From the NCBI RefSeq assembly GCF_019400985.1, contig NZ_WTFF01000027.1, positions 1-37,593 of the forward strand: DNA of 37,593 nt. The letters run 5' to 3'. Within the stretch, counting starts at the first letter, position 1. Each line of letters opens with the position of its first letter. Below the pieces are notes generated by a model. That model did not search any database and had not been told where the DNA came from. It saw only the letters and a list, made by a program, of their open reading frames with translations. Source of the DNA: Streptomyces bambusae (GTDB lineage: Bacteria; Actinomycetota; Actinomycetes; Streptomycetales; Streptomycetaceae). This document shows, one piece after another, positions 1-9,122 of the stretch. The translations under genes and the position numbers were made by a program.

Positions 1-37
1 GTTACGGGCCGCGCGCCCGCCGTTACGGGCGGCGCGC
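1..37. repeat. Tandem repeat and hairpin spanning the malic enzyme stop codon
   Basis: Bases 1-16 and 22-37 match at 15 of 16 positions, with a period of 21 bp. Each copy holds a TAA on the minus strand (23-25 and 2-4), so the second stop is in frame with the first. The same segment can fold: 11-17 pairs with 31-37, extended by three pairs after one bulge, with the stop codon near the loop. It may act as a weak terminator for the malic enzyme gene. The window edge hides the rest. Confidence 0.5.
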
Positions 38-1228
38 CACGCCGTCCGCGCGGGCCGCCGCGGCGACCGCGGCCTCGACGGCCTTGGCCACGCGCTCGTC
101 GAACGGCGACGGGATCACGTAGTCGGCGGCGAGCTCGTCGTCGGCGACGACGCCGGCGATGGCGTCGGCAGCGGCGATCTTCATGTTCTCGGTGATCCGG
201 GAGGCCCGGACCTTGAGGGCGCCCGCGAAGATGCCGGGGAAGGCGAGCACGTTGTTGATCTGGTTCGGGAAGTCCGAGCGGCCCGTGGCCACGACCGCCG
301 CGTACTTGTGCGCGACCTCCGGGTGGACCTCCGGGTTGGGGTTGGCCATGGCGAAGACGAACGCGTTCTTCGCCATCGACGCCACCGCCGCCTCGGACAC
401 CGTGCCGCCGGAGACGCCGATGAACACGTCGGCACCGGCCATGGCGGACTCCAGGGAACCGCTGAGGCCGCTCTTGTTCGTCAGGGCGGCGATCTCCGCC
501 TTGACGTCCGTCAGGTCCGCGCGGTCGGCGGAGACGACGCCCTTGCGGTCGGTGACGCAGACGTCGCCGATGCCCGCGTCCACCAGGATCTTGGCGATGG
601 CGATGCCCGCCGCGCCGGAGCCCGAGATCACGGCGCGCAGGTCGCCGAGGGTGCGGCCGGTGAGCTTGGCGGCGTTGCGCAGGGCGGCCAGCGAGACGAT
701 CGCGGTGCCGTGCTGGTCGTCGTGGAAGACCGGGATGTCCACGAGCTCCTGGAGGCGCCGCTCGATCTCGAAGCAGCGGGGGGCGGAGATGTCCTCCAGG
801 TTCACTCCGCCGAAGGACGGGGCGAGCCGGACCACGGTCTCGATGATCTCGTCCGTGTCCTTGGTGGCGAGCGCGATCGGGACCGCGTCCACGCCGCCGA
901 ACTGCTTGAAGAGGATGGCCTTGCCCTCCATCACGGGGAGGGAGGCCTCAGGTCCGATGTCACCGAGTCCGAGCACGGCGGTGCCGTCGGTGACGACGGC
1001 GACGACGTTGGACTTCCAGGTGTAGTCGTGGACCAGGTCCGGCTGCTCGGCGATGGCGCTGCACACCTTCGCCACGCCCGGCGTGTACGCCAGGGACAGG
1101 TCGTCCTTGTCCCGGACCGGGACGGTGGCCTGGACGGCCATCTTGCCGCCCCGGTGCAGCGCGAAGGCCGCGTCCGGGTTGTTCTCCGTCTCGCTGTCGC
1201 TGCGAGGGTTGACGATCTCCGCTGCCAC
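23..1228 (-). CDS. NAD(P)-dependent malic enzyme (oxaloacetate-decarboxylating)
   Basis: This enzyme converts malate to pyruvate and CO2 with reduction of NAD(P)+, linking the TCA cycle to pyruvate in the cytoplasm. The 401-residue product has the malic enzyme N-terminal domain, with Tyr48 in the LAYTPGV motif and Lys103 in MEGK as the likely acid/base pair. Metal ligands are near E145 and in the HDDQHGTA motif (about 169-176). A Rossmann domain follows with GSGAAG at 203-208. I chose the GTG at 1228, preceded by AAGGGG nine bases upstream, because the family usually begins AAEIVNPRSDS. An in-frame ATG at 1258 would add ten residues. The length is that of the short bacterial malic enzymes without a phosphotransacetylase domain. 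It is divergent from the ABC transporter operon. Cofactor preference cannot be read with certainty. Confidence 0.95.
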   Translation of the reverse strand: MAAEIVNPRSDSETENNPDAAFALHRGGKMAVQATVPVRDKDDLSLAYTPGVAKVCSAIAEQPDLVHDYTWKSNVVAVVTDGTAVLGLGDIGPEASLPVMEGKAILFKQFGGVDAVPIALATKDTDEIIETVVRLAPSFGGVNLEDISAPRCFEIERRLQELVDIPVFHDDQHGTAIVSLAALRNAAKLTGRTLGDLRAVISGSGAAGIAIAKILVDAGIGDVCVTDRKGVVSADRADLTDVKAEIAALTNKSGLSGSLESAMAGADVFIGVSGGTVSEAAVASMAKNAFVFAMANPNPEVHPEVAHKYAAVVATGRSDFPNQINNVLAFPGIFAGALKVRASRITENMKIAAADAIAGVVADDELAADYVIPSPFDERVAKAVEAAVAAAARADGVARRP

Positions 1229-1764
1229 TTCTTGTGACCCCTTAAGTCTTTGAATCATTGAGGGTGACCACTCCTGGTTAAGGGGTGGGCGGGCACCGCG
1301 TACGAACTCCGCATCGACGGTTGGCCCGTCTCCGCGAAGGGGAGGCTCGTACGCGCGGGCGCGCCGCACACGCGCCCTGAGCCCCTGATGAGGGGTGTAA
1401 GGATCTGTTCTACCCGAAGAACGCTCACCCAGACGAGTCGATTCCTACTCGAACGCACGCCCCTTGTCCGGGTTTCGGCGAAAAGTCCAAAGACCCGTGT
1501 CCAGTCCTTGGGACGGTCCGTAACCCAACCGTAAAAAATCTCGCCAAAGTCGCAGGTCACAGCACATATTTCGGCGGCGGGAGGGGGTGCCCGCAGGCCC
1601 GTGGGGCGCTTCGGGACACCCGTTATCCGATTTTGACCTGACGAACTGCCTGAATGCGCCAGTCCGAATGGCAAGATGCGTCAATCACACAAGGTCGTGA
1701 CACTCGAAGGTGCGTGCTCGACCACTATCGGATGCTTTTCCCTTCCTGCCGGAGGAACCAGCTC
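1229..1764. other. Divergent intergenic region, malic enzyme / ABC transporter
   Basis: There is no convincing gene in these 536 bases. The region is less GC-rich than its surroundings around 1500-1580 (runs such as TAAAAAATC) and must hold the promoters of both flanking units. No -10/-35 pair or operator was clear enough to call. The transporter gene has a strong ribosome-binding site, GGAGGAA, at 1751-1757. Confidence 0.5.
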
Positions 1765-2727
1765 ATGACCGCTAGCACCACTCGTCGTACGACCGCTGCC
1801 CGGTCCCGGATCGCCGCGGTCGGCGCGATCGCGGTCGCCGGCGCCCTGATCCTCACCGGTTGTGGCGACCAGACGGACAAGGGCTCCTCGACCCCGGGTG
1901 AGACGAAGGCGAACAGCAGCGCGCCGCTCTTCGCGAAGCTCCCGAAGAAGGTCCAGGACGCGGGCGTGATCAAGGTCGGCACCGACGCGACCTACGCCCC
2001 GATGGAGTTCACCGAGGGCGGCAAGATCGTCGGCGTCGACCCGGACATCGCCGCGGCGCTGAGCAAGCAGCTGGGTGTCACCTTCAAGTTCGAGTCGGGC
2101 ACGTTCGACACCCTGATCGGCAGCATGCAGACCGGCCGCAGCGACATGGTCATGTCCTCGCTGACCGACACCAAGGCCCGCCAGGAGGGCCTGGACGACA
2201 AGGGCAACAAGACCGGTGCCGGCGTCGACTTCGTCGACTACTTCACCGCCTCGACCGGCATCCTGGTCAAGAAGGGCAACCCCGAGGGCATCAAGACCCT
2301 CGACGACCTGTGCGGCAAGACGGTCGCCGTCCAGCGCGGCACCACGTACGAGGACTCCGCCAAGACCCAGGCCGAGAAGTGCAAGACGGACGGCAAGGGC
2401 GAGCTCAAGATCGAGTCCTTCCCGACCGACGCCGAGGCCCAGACCCGCGTGAAGGCCGGCGGCGCCGTCGCCGACCTCAACGACTCCCCGGTCGCCGCGC
2501 ACATCGCCAAGACCGCGGGCGGCGGCAACGACTTCGAGGCGATCGCCAACCCGACCGACGCCGGCCTCTTCGGCATCGCGGTGGACAAGAAGAACACCGA
2601 GCTGCGCGACGCCCTCAAGGAAGCGCTCGACGCGATCATCAAGGACGGCACCTACAAGGCCGCCCTGGACAAGTGGAACGCCGGTTCCGGTGCCGTGACC
2701 GAGGCCAAGGTCAACGCCGGTCAGTGA
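1765..2727 (+). CDS. Polar amino-acid ABC transporter substrate-binding lipoprotein
   Basis: The 320-residue product is the extracellular binding component of a PAAT-family amino-acid importer. It starts with basic residues, a hydrophobic stretch and a lipobox ILTGC with the lipidated Cys at residue 33, so it should be anchored to the outer face of the membrane. The mature part has the SBP_bac_3 pattern: the opening GVIKVGTDATYAPMEF, the GVDPDIAAAL segment, the RSDMVMSSLTDT region and the closing DGTYKAALDKWN. The start is the ATG ten bases after the GGAGGAA site at 1751. It is the first gene of a three-gene operon with permease and ATPase. The exact ligand (glutamate, glutamine or another polar amino acid) cannot be decided from sequence alone. 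Confidence 0.93.
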   Translation: MTASTTRRTTAARSRIAAVGAIAVAGALILTGCGDQTDKGSSTPGETKANSSAPLFAKLPKKVQDAGVIKVGTDATYAPMEFTEGGKIVGVDPDIAAALSKQLGVTFKFESGTFDTLIGSMQTGRSDMVMSSLTDTKARQEGLDDKGNKTGAGVDFVDYFTASTGILVKKGNPEGIKTLDDLCGKTVAVQRGTTYEDSAKTQAEKCKTDGKGELKIESFPTDAEAQTRVKAGGAVADLNDSPVAAHIAKTAGGGNDFEAIANPTDAGLFGIAVDKKNTELRDALKEALDAIIKDGTYKAALDKWNAGSGAVTEAKVNAGQ

Positions 2728-2792
2728 CCTCCCCTGTAGTACGCGCGGTACGCGGTACTCCGAAGCACATGCAGCACTGAAGGGCAGTCACT

Positions 2793-3733
2793 GTGACTGA
2801 CAAGCTCGACAAGGTCCCGGACCCGGCGGACACTCCGCCGGCCGGGGCCGTCCCCCCCGAGGCGATCCGCGCCATCCCGGTCCGCCACTACGGCCGCTGG
2901 ATCAGCGCCGTCGTCGTGATCGCACTGGTCGTGGCCCTCGGCTTCGCCTTCGCGCAGGGCAACGTCCGCTGGGCGACCGTGCCGGAGAAGCTCTTCGAGC
3001 CCTCGATCCTCGAGGGTCTGGCCAACACCGTCTGGATCAGCGTCGCCTCGATGGCCCTCGGCCTCGTCCTCGGCGTGGTCTTCGCGGTGATGCGGCTCTC
3101 GAAGAACCCGGTGACCAGTACCATCGCCTGGTTCTACATCTGGTTCTTCCGGGGTACCCCGGTCTACGTCCAGCTCCTCATCTGGTTCAACCTCGCCCTG
3201 ATCTTCCCGATCCTGAACCTCGGGTTCTACAAGGACGAGATGACCCAGGTCATGACGCCGTTCCTGGCCGCCCTGCTGGGCCTGGGCCTGAACGAGGGCG
3301 CGTACATGGCCGAGATCGTCCGTGCGGGCATCCAGTCCGTCGACGAGGGCCAGACGGAGGCCTCGCACGCGCTCGGCATGACCCAGACGCAGACCATGCG
3401 CCGGGTCGTCCTGCCGCAGGCCATGCGGGTGATCGTGCCGCCGACCGGCAACGAGTTCATCAACATGCTGAAGACCTCGTCGCTGGTGGTCGCGGTGCAG
3501 TACTTCGACCTGCTGCGCGCCGCTCAGGACATCGCCGCCACCTCGTTCGCGGTGATGGAGATGTTCTTCGTCGCCTCGATCTGGTACCTGGCGCTGACCA
3601 GCATCTTCTCCGTCGGCCAGTACTACCTGGAGCGGCACTACGCGCGCGGTGCGCTGCGCTCGCTGCCCCCCACGCCGTGGCAGAAGGTCAAGGCGAACCT
3701 CTCCCGCTTCTCGACCCGCAAGGCGGTGGCCTG

Positions 3734-3734
<1 letters not shown>
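2793..3734 (+). CDS. Amino-acid ABC transporter permease
   Basis: This is the membrane component of the importer (313 residues, HisM/GlnP type). A proline-rich cytoplasmic tail of about 35 residues precedes the first membrane helix, and several further helices follow. The conserved EAA loop that contacts the ATPase is visible as EASHALGM followed by RRVVLPQA, near residue 190. The paired motif NTVWISV near residue 75 is typical of PAAT permeases. The GTG start at 2793 follows GAAGGGC. The stop TGA overlaps the ATG of the ATPase gene by one base, so the two are translationally coupled. Only one permease is present, so it presumably forms a homodimer. Confidence 0.93.
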
Positions 3735-4495
<761 letters not shown>

Positions 4496-4517
4496 CGGGC
4501 CGCAGGCACGGCGATGC

Positions 4518-4554
4518 CCGAGGGGCGGTACGGATCCTCCGTACCGCCCCTCGG
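4518..4554. terminator. Bidirectional terminator hairpin
   Basis: A perfect 17-bp stem (4518-4534 with 4538-4554) closes on a three-base loop. It lies between the convergent ends of the ABC transporter operon and the methyltransferase gene and can serve both strands. No U-tract follows, as is usual in Streptomyces. Confidence 0.85.
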
Positions 4555-4578
4555 CGTATGCGTATGCGGATGCGTACA
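4555..4578. repeat. Hexamer tandem repeat after the terminator
   Basis: Four consecutive hexamers read CGTATG, CGTATG, CGGATG and CGTACA, directly after the terminator stem. No function is evident. A similar hexamer array follows the amidase gene at 24190. Confidence 0.6.
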
Positions 4579-4614
4579 CGTGTGGGGACAGCGTGCGCGG
4601 ATGCCGTACGCCGG

Positions 4615-5388
4615 CTACTTCAGCCCGAGCACGAGCGCGTCGGACGGGGACGCCCACACGGTCCGGGCCTCGGCGAAGCCGGCCTCGCGCAGGGTGCGGG
4701 CGTGCCATCCGGCGGAGGGGGCGTCGCCGTCGGCGTGCTCGCCGTAGATCGCGAAGCGGGCCTTCGTCGGCTCGGCCAGCACCGGGTCGGCGGCGGCCAG
4801 GGCCCACCACTCCCGCCAGTCGAGCACACCTGCGGCCTTGGCCCGGTCCATGGCGGCGTGCCGCGCGGCGCGTTCGGCGGCGTTGATGCGCGGGGTGGCC
4901 TGGTCGATCATGTGGTCGGCGTTCATGAACACGCCGCCGCGGCGCACGAGCGGTGCGAGCTGCCCGTAGAGCACGGCCAGCTCGTCGCTGTGGAGCCAGT
5001 GCAGGGCGGTGGCGGTGAGCACCGCGTCGTACGTGTCGTACGGCAGGGCCGCGGTCCATGCCGGGTCCTTGAGGTCGGCGGTGACGAAGGAGGCCCTGGC
5101 GTCGCCGGCGAAGTGGCCGCGGGCGATGGTCAGCAGGGCGGGGTCCAGATCCACGCCCGTGCCGGTGGCCTCCGGGAACCGCTTGAGCACCCGATCCGTA
5201 ATACTTCCCGTACCGCACGCCAGATCGAGCACCCGGGGGGCCGTACCCACCGTCGCCTCGACCATGTCCAGCATCACCCGGAACCGCTCCTCGCGGTCCG
5301 GCATGTACCACTCCTGCTGGCGGTCCCAGCTGTCCTGCCAGGCCTGCCAGTCCGTACCGGCCGCAGTGCCCGTCGCCGTACCGGTCAT
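4615..5388 (-). CDS. Class I SAM-dependent methyltransferase
   Basis: The 257-residue protein has the Rossmann-like methyltransferase fold. Motif I reads VLDLACGTG (about 50-58), followed by the acidic residue in GVDLDP that binds the SAM ribose, and DAVLTATALHW as motif post-II/III. It belongs to the broad trans-aconitate/biotin-synthesis-like methyltransferase superfamily, and the acceptor is unknown. The ATG at 5388 is preferred because GGAGG ends nine bases upstream; a GTG at 5397 in the same frame is possible but would sit on that site. It is divergent from the CGNR-like gene. Confidence 0.85.
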   Translation of the reverse strand: MTGTATGTAAGTDWQAWQDSWDRQQEWYMPDREERFRVMLDMVEATVGTAPRVLDLACGTGSITDRVLKRFPEATGTGVDLDPALLTIARGHFAGDARASFVTADLKDPAWTAALPYDTYDAVLTATALHWLHSDELAVLYGQLAPLVRRGGVFMNADHMIDQATPRINAAERAARHAAMDRAKAAGVLDWREWWALAAADPVLAEPTKARFAIYGEHADGDAPSAGWHARTLREAGFAEARTVWASPSDALVLGLK

Positions 5389-5470
5389 CGCACACACCCT
5401 CCGTACGTAATACCCTCGAAGACGTCTCAGCTGTTACAGAGACCCTAGCCCGCAGCCGTAAGGACTACAA

Positions 5471-6100
5471 GTGGAACTGGCCCATTACTCGGACTTCGCC
5501 GTGCGCCTGGTCAACACCGAGGAGCCGGCCCGCAACAAGGACTCGCTCACCTCGGTGGACGCCGTCCGCTCCCTCTTCGGCGCCAGCACGCAGATGGCCC
5601 GCCGGGTCACGGACGCGGACGTGACCCGCTTCCGCAACGTGCGCGGCCGCCTGCGCGCCGTCTTCGAGGCCGCCAACGGGGGCGACCACGTGCTCGCGGT
5701 CGACCTGCTGAACTCGCTGCTGATGGAGTTCCCCGTCAGCCCGCAGATCTCCGGCCACGAGTACCTCGACGACGAGGGCAGGCCTGACTGGCACATGCAC
5801 CTCGCCGACCATCCCTCCAACGCCACGGCCGGCTACGCGGCCATCGCGTCCATGGGCCTGGCCTTCCACCTCACCTCGTTCGGCCCGGACCGGCTCGGCC
5901 TGTGCCAGGCGCCCCCGTGCCGCAACGCCTACCTGGACACCTCCACCAACCGCTCCCGCCGCTACTGCTCCGACCGCTGCGCCACCCGCGCCAACGTGGC
6001 CGCCTACCGGGCGCGCAAGCGGCTGGAGGCCTCGGGGTCGGGCAGCAGCAGCCGCAGCGCGGAGCCGGCCCAGGACAGCCGCGCCCTCAGCGACCGCTGA
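5471..6100 (+). CDS. ABATE-domain / CGNR-like zinc-finger regulator
   Basis: The 209-residue protein has the two-part layout of the CGNR family. An N-terminal ABATE domain (about 1-150; Arg-rich helices and the conserved LLN near 80) is followed by a C-terminal zinc finger, C-x4-C-x7-D-x-S-x4-RRYCS-x3-C. The last cysteine, normally part of CGNR, reads CATR here, so the signature is altered while the metal ligands remain. Such proteins are thought to be transcriptional regulators. The start is GTG at 5471. The final 97 bases overlap the 3' end of sodX on the opposite strand, and the Ser/Ala-rich tail lies in that overlap. Confidence 0.8.
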   Translation: MELAHYSDFAVRLVNTEEPARNKDSLTSVDAVRSLFGASTQMARRVTDADVTRFRNVRGRLRAVFEAANGGDHVLAVDLLNSLLMEFPVSPQISGHEYLDDEGRPDWHMHLADHPSNATAGYAAIASMGLAFHLTSFGPDRLGLCQAPPCRNAYLDTSTNRSRRYCSDRCATRANVAAYRARKRLEASGSGSSSRSAEPAQDSRALSDR

Positions 6101-6411
6101 TCGGGCGTCCGGGGCCGGTAGCGGCACCGGGCGACGGCGAGGACCAGGTCCTCGGGCACGACGCCGTAGTCCTCGCTGTCGCCGGTGGTGTTGAAGCCGT
6201 TGTCGCCGAGCACCCACCAGCCGCCGGGGCGCCGCTCCACGGCGCGCTTGACGACGACGAGGTCCTGCTGGAGCGGATGGCGCAGCAGTACGACGTCACC
6301 CGGGCGGACGCGCGCCCCGTAGCGTACGACCAGCCGGTCGCCCTCGTACAGCGTCGGCACCATCGACGGGCCGTACACCTCCACCACCACGAACGGCACC
6401 TGCCAGCCCAT
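6004..6411 (-). CDS. sodX: Nickel-type superoxide dismutase maturation protease SodX
   Basis: This S26-type serine/lysine peptidase (135 residues) removes the short leader of nickel SOD. The nucleophile is Ser16 in YGPSMVPTL and the general base is Lys55 in VVVKRAVE. The GDNGFNTTGDS box is the usual third motif of signal-peptidase-like proteins. There is no clear membrane anchor, in keeping with a cytoplasmic substrate. The ATG at 6411 is chosen because AGGAGG lies five bases upstream; a GTG at 6429 would add six residues. It is divergent from sodN, the classic arrangement. Its last 97 bases run tail to tail through the CGNR-like gene. Confidence 0.93.
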   Translation of the reverse strand: MGWQVPFVVVEVYGPSMVPTLYEGDRLVVRYGARVRPGDVVLLRHPLQQDLVVVKRAVERRPGGWWVLGDNGFNTTGDSEDYGVVPEDLVLAVARCRYRPRTPDQRSLRARLSWAGSALRLLLPDPEASSRLRAR

Positions 6412-6609
6412 GCGCACCTCCTGCTCCACGTCCGCGCGGTGTGCCGCGCGCTGGTCCGTACGCCGTCCCGGACGGCGTCCGTATGTTCGCTCACCCCTCC
6501 CATCCTGACCCTGGACTTTTGTCCTAAGCCCCTGGGGGCGCCCGCGAAATCCGCTTTCTCACCGAGTAATCTCCCCCTTGAGAAGACGATCACGAGGAGG
6601 ACGAGCTCA

Positions 6610-7005
6610 ATGCTTTCCCGCCTTTTCGCCCCCAAGGCGAAGGTCAGCGCCCACTGCGACCTGCCGTGCGGCGTGTACGACCCTGCCCAGGCCCGCATCG
6701 AGGCCGAGTCGGTCAAGGCCGTCCAGGAGAAGTACCAGGCCAACGAGGACGCGGACTTCCGCGCCCGCGCCATCACCATCAAGGAGCAGCGCGCGGAGCT
6801 GGCCAAGCACCACGTGTCGGTCCTGTGGAGCGACTACTTCAAGCCCCCGCACTTCGAGAAGTACCCGCAGCTCCACACGCTGGTGAACGACACCCTCAAG
6901 GCCCTGTCGGCCGCGAAGGCGTCGAACGACCCGGCGACCGGCCAGAAGGCCCTGGACCTCATCGCCGAGATCGACCGGATCTTCTGGGAGACCAAGGCCG
7001 CCTGA
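6610..7005 (+). CDS. sodN: Nickel superoxide dismutase
   Basis: This enzyme disproportionates superoxide with a nickel centre and is a homohexamer in the cytoplasm of known homologues. The 131-residue precursor has a 14-residue leader ending in VSA, then HCDLPCGVY, the nickel hook with His1, Cys2, Cys6 and Tyr9 of the mature enzyme. The rest matches the four-helix bundle, including RIFWETKA at the end. The ATG follows GAGGAGG. In S. coelicolor the gene is induced by nickel through the Nur circuit. The sodX gene that processes it is divergent, and a 12-bp terminator stem lies 50 bases downstream. Confidence 0.98.
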   Translation: MLSRLFAPKAKVSAHCDLPCGVYDPAQARIEAESVKAVQEKYQANEDADFRARAITIKEQRAELAKHHVSVLWSDYFKPPHFEKYPQLHTLVNDTLKALSAAKASNDPATGQKALDLIAEIDRIFWETKAA

Positions 7006-7088
7006 GTCAGGCGCATAGTCCGTCCGTCCTGGACTCCAGGTCAGCGGGCTACGAGGAAGGCCCGGCCGCTGTTGCAGCCGGGCCTTCC
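7006..7088 (+). ncRNA. Possible s-SodF-like sRNA in the sodN 3' UTR
   Basis: In S. coelicolor the 3' UTR of sodN mRNA is processed to a roughly 90-nt RNA (s-SodF) that represses the iron SOD mRNA. Here 83 bases lie between the sodN stop and the end of the terminator stem, about the right size and place. I cannot check pairing because sodF is not in the window. The call rests on synteny, not on a recognised sequence. Confidence 0.35.
7055..7088 (+). terminator. sodN terminator
   Basis: A perfect 12-bp stem (GGAAGGCCCGGC with its complement at 7077-7088) closes on a ten-base loop, 50 bases after the sodN stop. Confidence 0.85.
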
Positions 7089-7158
7089 AAGATCAATTGT
7101 GGGCCGTTTGGGAGATGCTCACGCGACGACGGGGGCGCATTCGTGCGTCCAGGCCCCG

Positions 7159-7164
7159 TAGGCT
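7159..7164 (+). promoter_or_regulatory. -10 element of a probable leaderless promoter
   Basis: TAGGCT fits the TAnnnT -10 consensus and ends six bases before the ATG at 7171. The gene has no ribosome-binding site, so transcription probably starts at or near the A of the start codon. Confidence 0.55.
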
Positions 7165-7170
7165 GCGCCC

Positions 7171-7836
7171 ATGGCAATTCGCGCTGTGGTGTTCGACGTG
7201 GGAGAGTGCCTGGTCGACGAGACCCGGGAGTACGGCACGTGGGCGGACTGGCTCGGCGTACCGCGGCACACGTTCGCCGCAATGTTCGGTGCGGTCATCG
7301 CGCAAGGCCGCGACTACCGTGAGACGTTTCAGGAGTTTCGGCCGGGGTTCGACCTCACCGAGCAGCGCGAGGCCCGCGCGGCCGCCGGTCAGCCGGAGTG
7401 GTTCGGCGAGGACGACCTGTACCCGGACGTCCGGCCCGCCCTGGCCAAGCTCCGTGCGGACGGGCTATGGCTCGGCATCGCAGGAAACCAGACCGTGCGC
7501 GCCGGCTGCCTACTCCGAGGCCTCTTCACCGGCGACGTCGACTTGATCGGAACCTCCGACGACTGGGGAGCCAGCAAGCCCGACCCGCTGTTCTTCGAGC
7601 GCGTCGCCGAGGTAGTCCCCTACGACAACGACGAGATCCTCTACGTCGGCGACCGCATCGACAACGACCTCCGACCCGGCGCCGCCGCTGGCATGCATAC
7701 CGCGCTCATCCGCCGCGGCCCCTGGGCCACCATCCAGTGGGACAGCGATGAGGCCCGGCAGCTGCCGACGTTCCGGGTGGAGTCGCTGGCCGAGCTACCG
7801 GGCCTCATTGCCGAGTTCAACACGCCAGAGCGCTGA
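7171..7836 (+). CDS. HAD-family hydrolase
   Basis: The 221-residue protein is a haloacid-dehalogenase-like phosphohydrolase with a C1 helical cap. Motif I is FDVGECLVD with the nucleophile Asp9; the second Asp (DxD) is a Gly11, as in some HAD subfamilies. Motif II is GIAGNQ, with Asn106 where Ser/Thr is usual. Lys136 in SKPDP is motif III, and GDRIDND (D161, D164) is motif IV. The substrate is unknown. Transcription looks leaderless. The last 20 bases overlap the 3' end of the convergent XRE regulator gene. Confidence 0.85.
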   Translation: MAIRAVVFDVGECLVDETREYGTWADWLGVPRHTFAAMFGAVIAQGRDYRETFQEFRPGFDLTEQREARAAAGQPEWFGEDDLYPDVRPALAKLRADGLWLGIAGNQTVRAGCLLRGLFTGDVDLIGTSDDWGASKPDPLFFERVAEVVPYDNDEILYVGDRIDNDLRPGAAAGMHTALIRRGPWATIQWDSDEARQLPTFRVESLAELPGLIAEFNTPER

Positions 7837-9043
7837 CGACCGCGCCCCACCCGTACAACCGGTCATCAAGGTCACGGACGCACTGCTCGTGCTGCCACGC
7901 GGCGAGGGCGCGCCGCACGTCGCGGACGCGCTCCATTCCAGTGGCGTACCAATGCCTCTCCAGAAGTTCCAGCGCGCGCAGGGCGTAACCTGCGGCAGCC
8001 TCCGGATGGCCGGCCGCGGCCTCGACCGCGCCGAGGTCGCCGAGGATCACCGGGCGCTGCTTGTCCGCGTCCGCGGGGAGTTCTTCAAGGACTCGGAGCA
8101 GTGTTTCCCTCGCCTGCGGCAGGTGCCCGGCCTTCAGCTGCGTGTTGCCCTTGAACGCGGCCATACGGACGGGGCTGAACCAGTCCATCCACTCCGGGTT
8201 CGAGTGCTCGCCGCCTGCCGCGAGCACGTCCTCGCCGTGCGCGATGAGGTTGAGCGCGGCCCGCATGTTTCCGCACCGGGTCTCGCACTCCGCCTCGACC
8301 GCGTCCAGCCACGCCAAGAACTCCGGGCTGGCTGGGGCCCGGCGTGCGTAGGTCCGCGCAGCAATCATGAGCTCGGCGGCTGCGGGCTGGTCTCCGGCCC
8401 ATCCCGGCACGAACGCCATGTGTGCCAGGACGGCCGAGCCCAACAGAGGGTCGTCGGCCTCGCCGGCGGCCTGGAGAGCGCGGACCCAGGTGTCCCGGGC
8501 GCGTTCCGGAGCGCGCTGGTCGAAGAACTCGATCCGGCCGGCGAGGAGATGACTCTCGGCGAGGGCTGCCGCCAGGGTCTGCCGAGTGTTCCCGGCGGTG
8601 GCCGGGAACAGCGCGTCGCCGAGCTCGGCGTGCGCAGTTACGGCCGGGTGGAGGGTGGCCGGGGCGACGGTCCAGTAGAGCCGCCGGTGCGAGCGGGTAA
8701 CGGCCATGTACTCGGCGGCAGCGGTGGCCGGCTGCATCGTGTTCGGCGTGCGGACGACGGAGCGACTGGGCGGAGCAAGGACGGTGGCTGGGGGCGCTGG
8801 TTCCACGATGCCGGTGGGCGGGGTGAAGCCGAGTTGCTCCATGGTCTGGCCGAGGAGCTGTTGCAGGGCCAGGCGGGCGTCCGGGTAGGGCCAGGGCGGG
8901 CTGCTGGATTCCCAGCGCTGGACCTGCTTCAGGCCGACGGTGACGCCGAGGCGGGCGAGCGCGTTGACGAGGTCCTGTTGCGAGCGGAACCCGGCAGCTG
9001 TGCGCGCCGCGCGTAGCCGCGCGTTGCCGGTGGAACGGGCCAT
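7817..9043 (-). CDS. XRE-type helix-turn-helix regulator with C-terminal TPR-like region
   Basis: The 408-residue protein starts with an HTH domain (about 1-65): RLRAARTAAGFRSQQDLVNAL is the first part and LKQVQRWESSSPPWP the recognition part. A linker rich in Pro and Ala follows. From about 150 to 380 there are helical hairpins of TPR type (AELGDALFPATAG, GEADDPLLGSAVLAHMAF, QARETLLRVLEELPAD, AAAGYALRALELLE). Proteins of this layout are common in Streptomyces next to accessory operons and usually bind near their own gene. The divergent intergenic region carries three GAGAAGTCC repeats that could be its operator. The inducer is unknown. Confidence 0.8.
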   Translation of the reverse strand: MARSTGNARLRAARTAAGFRSQQDLVNALARLGVTVGLKQVQRWESSSPPWPYPDARLALQQLLGQTMEQLGFTPPTGIVEPAPPATVLAPPSRSVVRTPNTMQPATAAAEYMAVTRSHRRLYWTVAPATLHPAVTAHAELGDALFPATAGNTRQTLAAALAESHLLAGRIEFFDQRAPERARDTWVRALQAAGEADDPLLGSAVLAHMAFVPGWAGDQPAAAELMIAARTYARRAPASPEFLAWLDAVEAECETRCGNMRAALNLIAHGEDVLAAGGEHSNPEWMDWFSPVRMAAFKGNTQLKAGHLPQARETLLRVLEELPADADKQRPVILGDLGAVEAAAGHPEAAAGYALRALELLERHWYATGMERVRDVRRALAAWQHEQCVRDLDDRLYGWGAVVSALAC

Positions 9044-9122
9044 CCCGACCTCCGTGAGTGCGAGTTTCTGTCACTGTCTCAGGAAGTCGCGCGCTAGACC
9101 ACGATTCACCACAACGGGCGCA

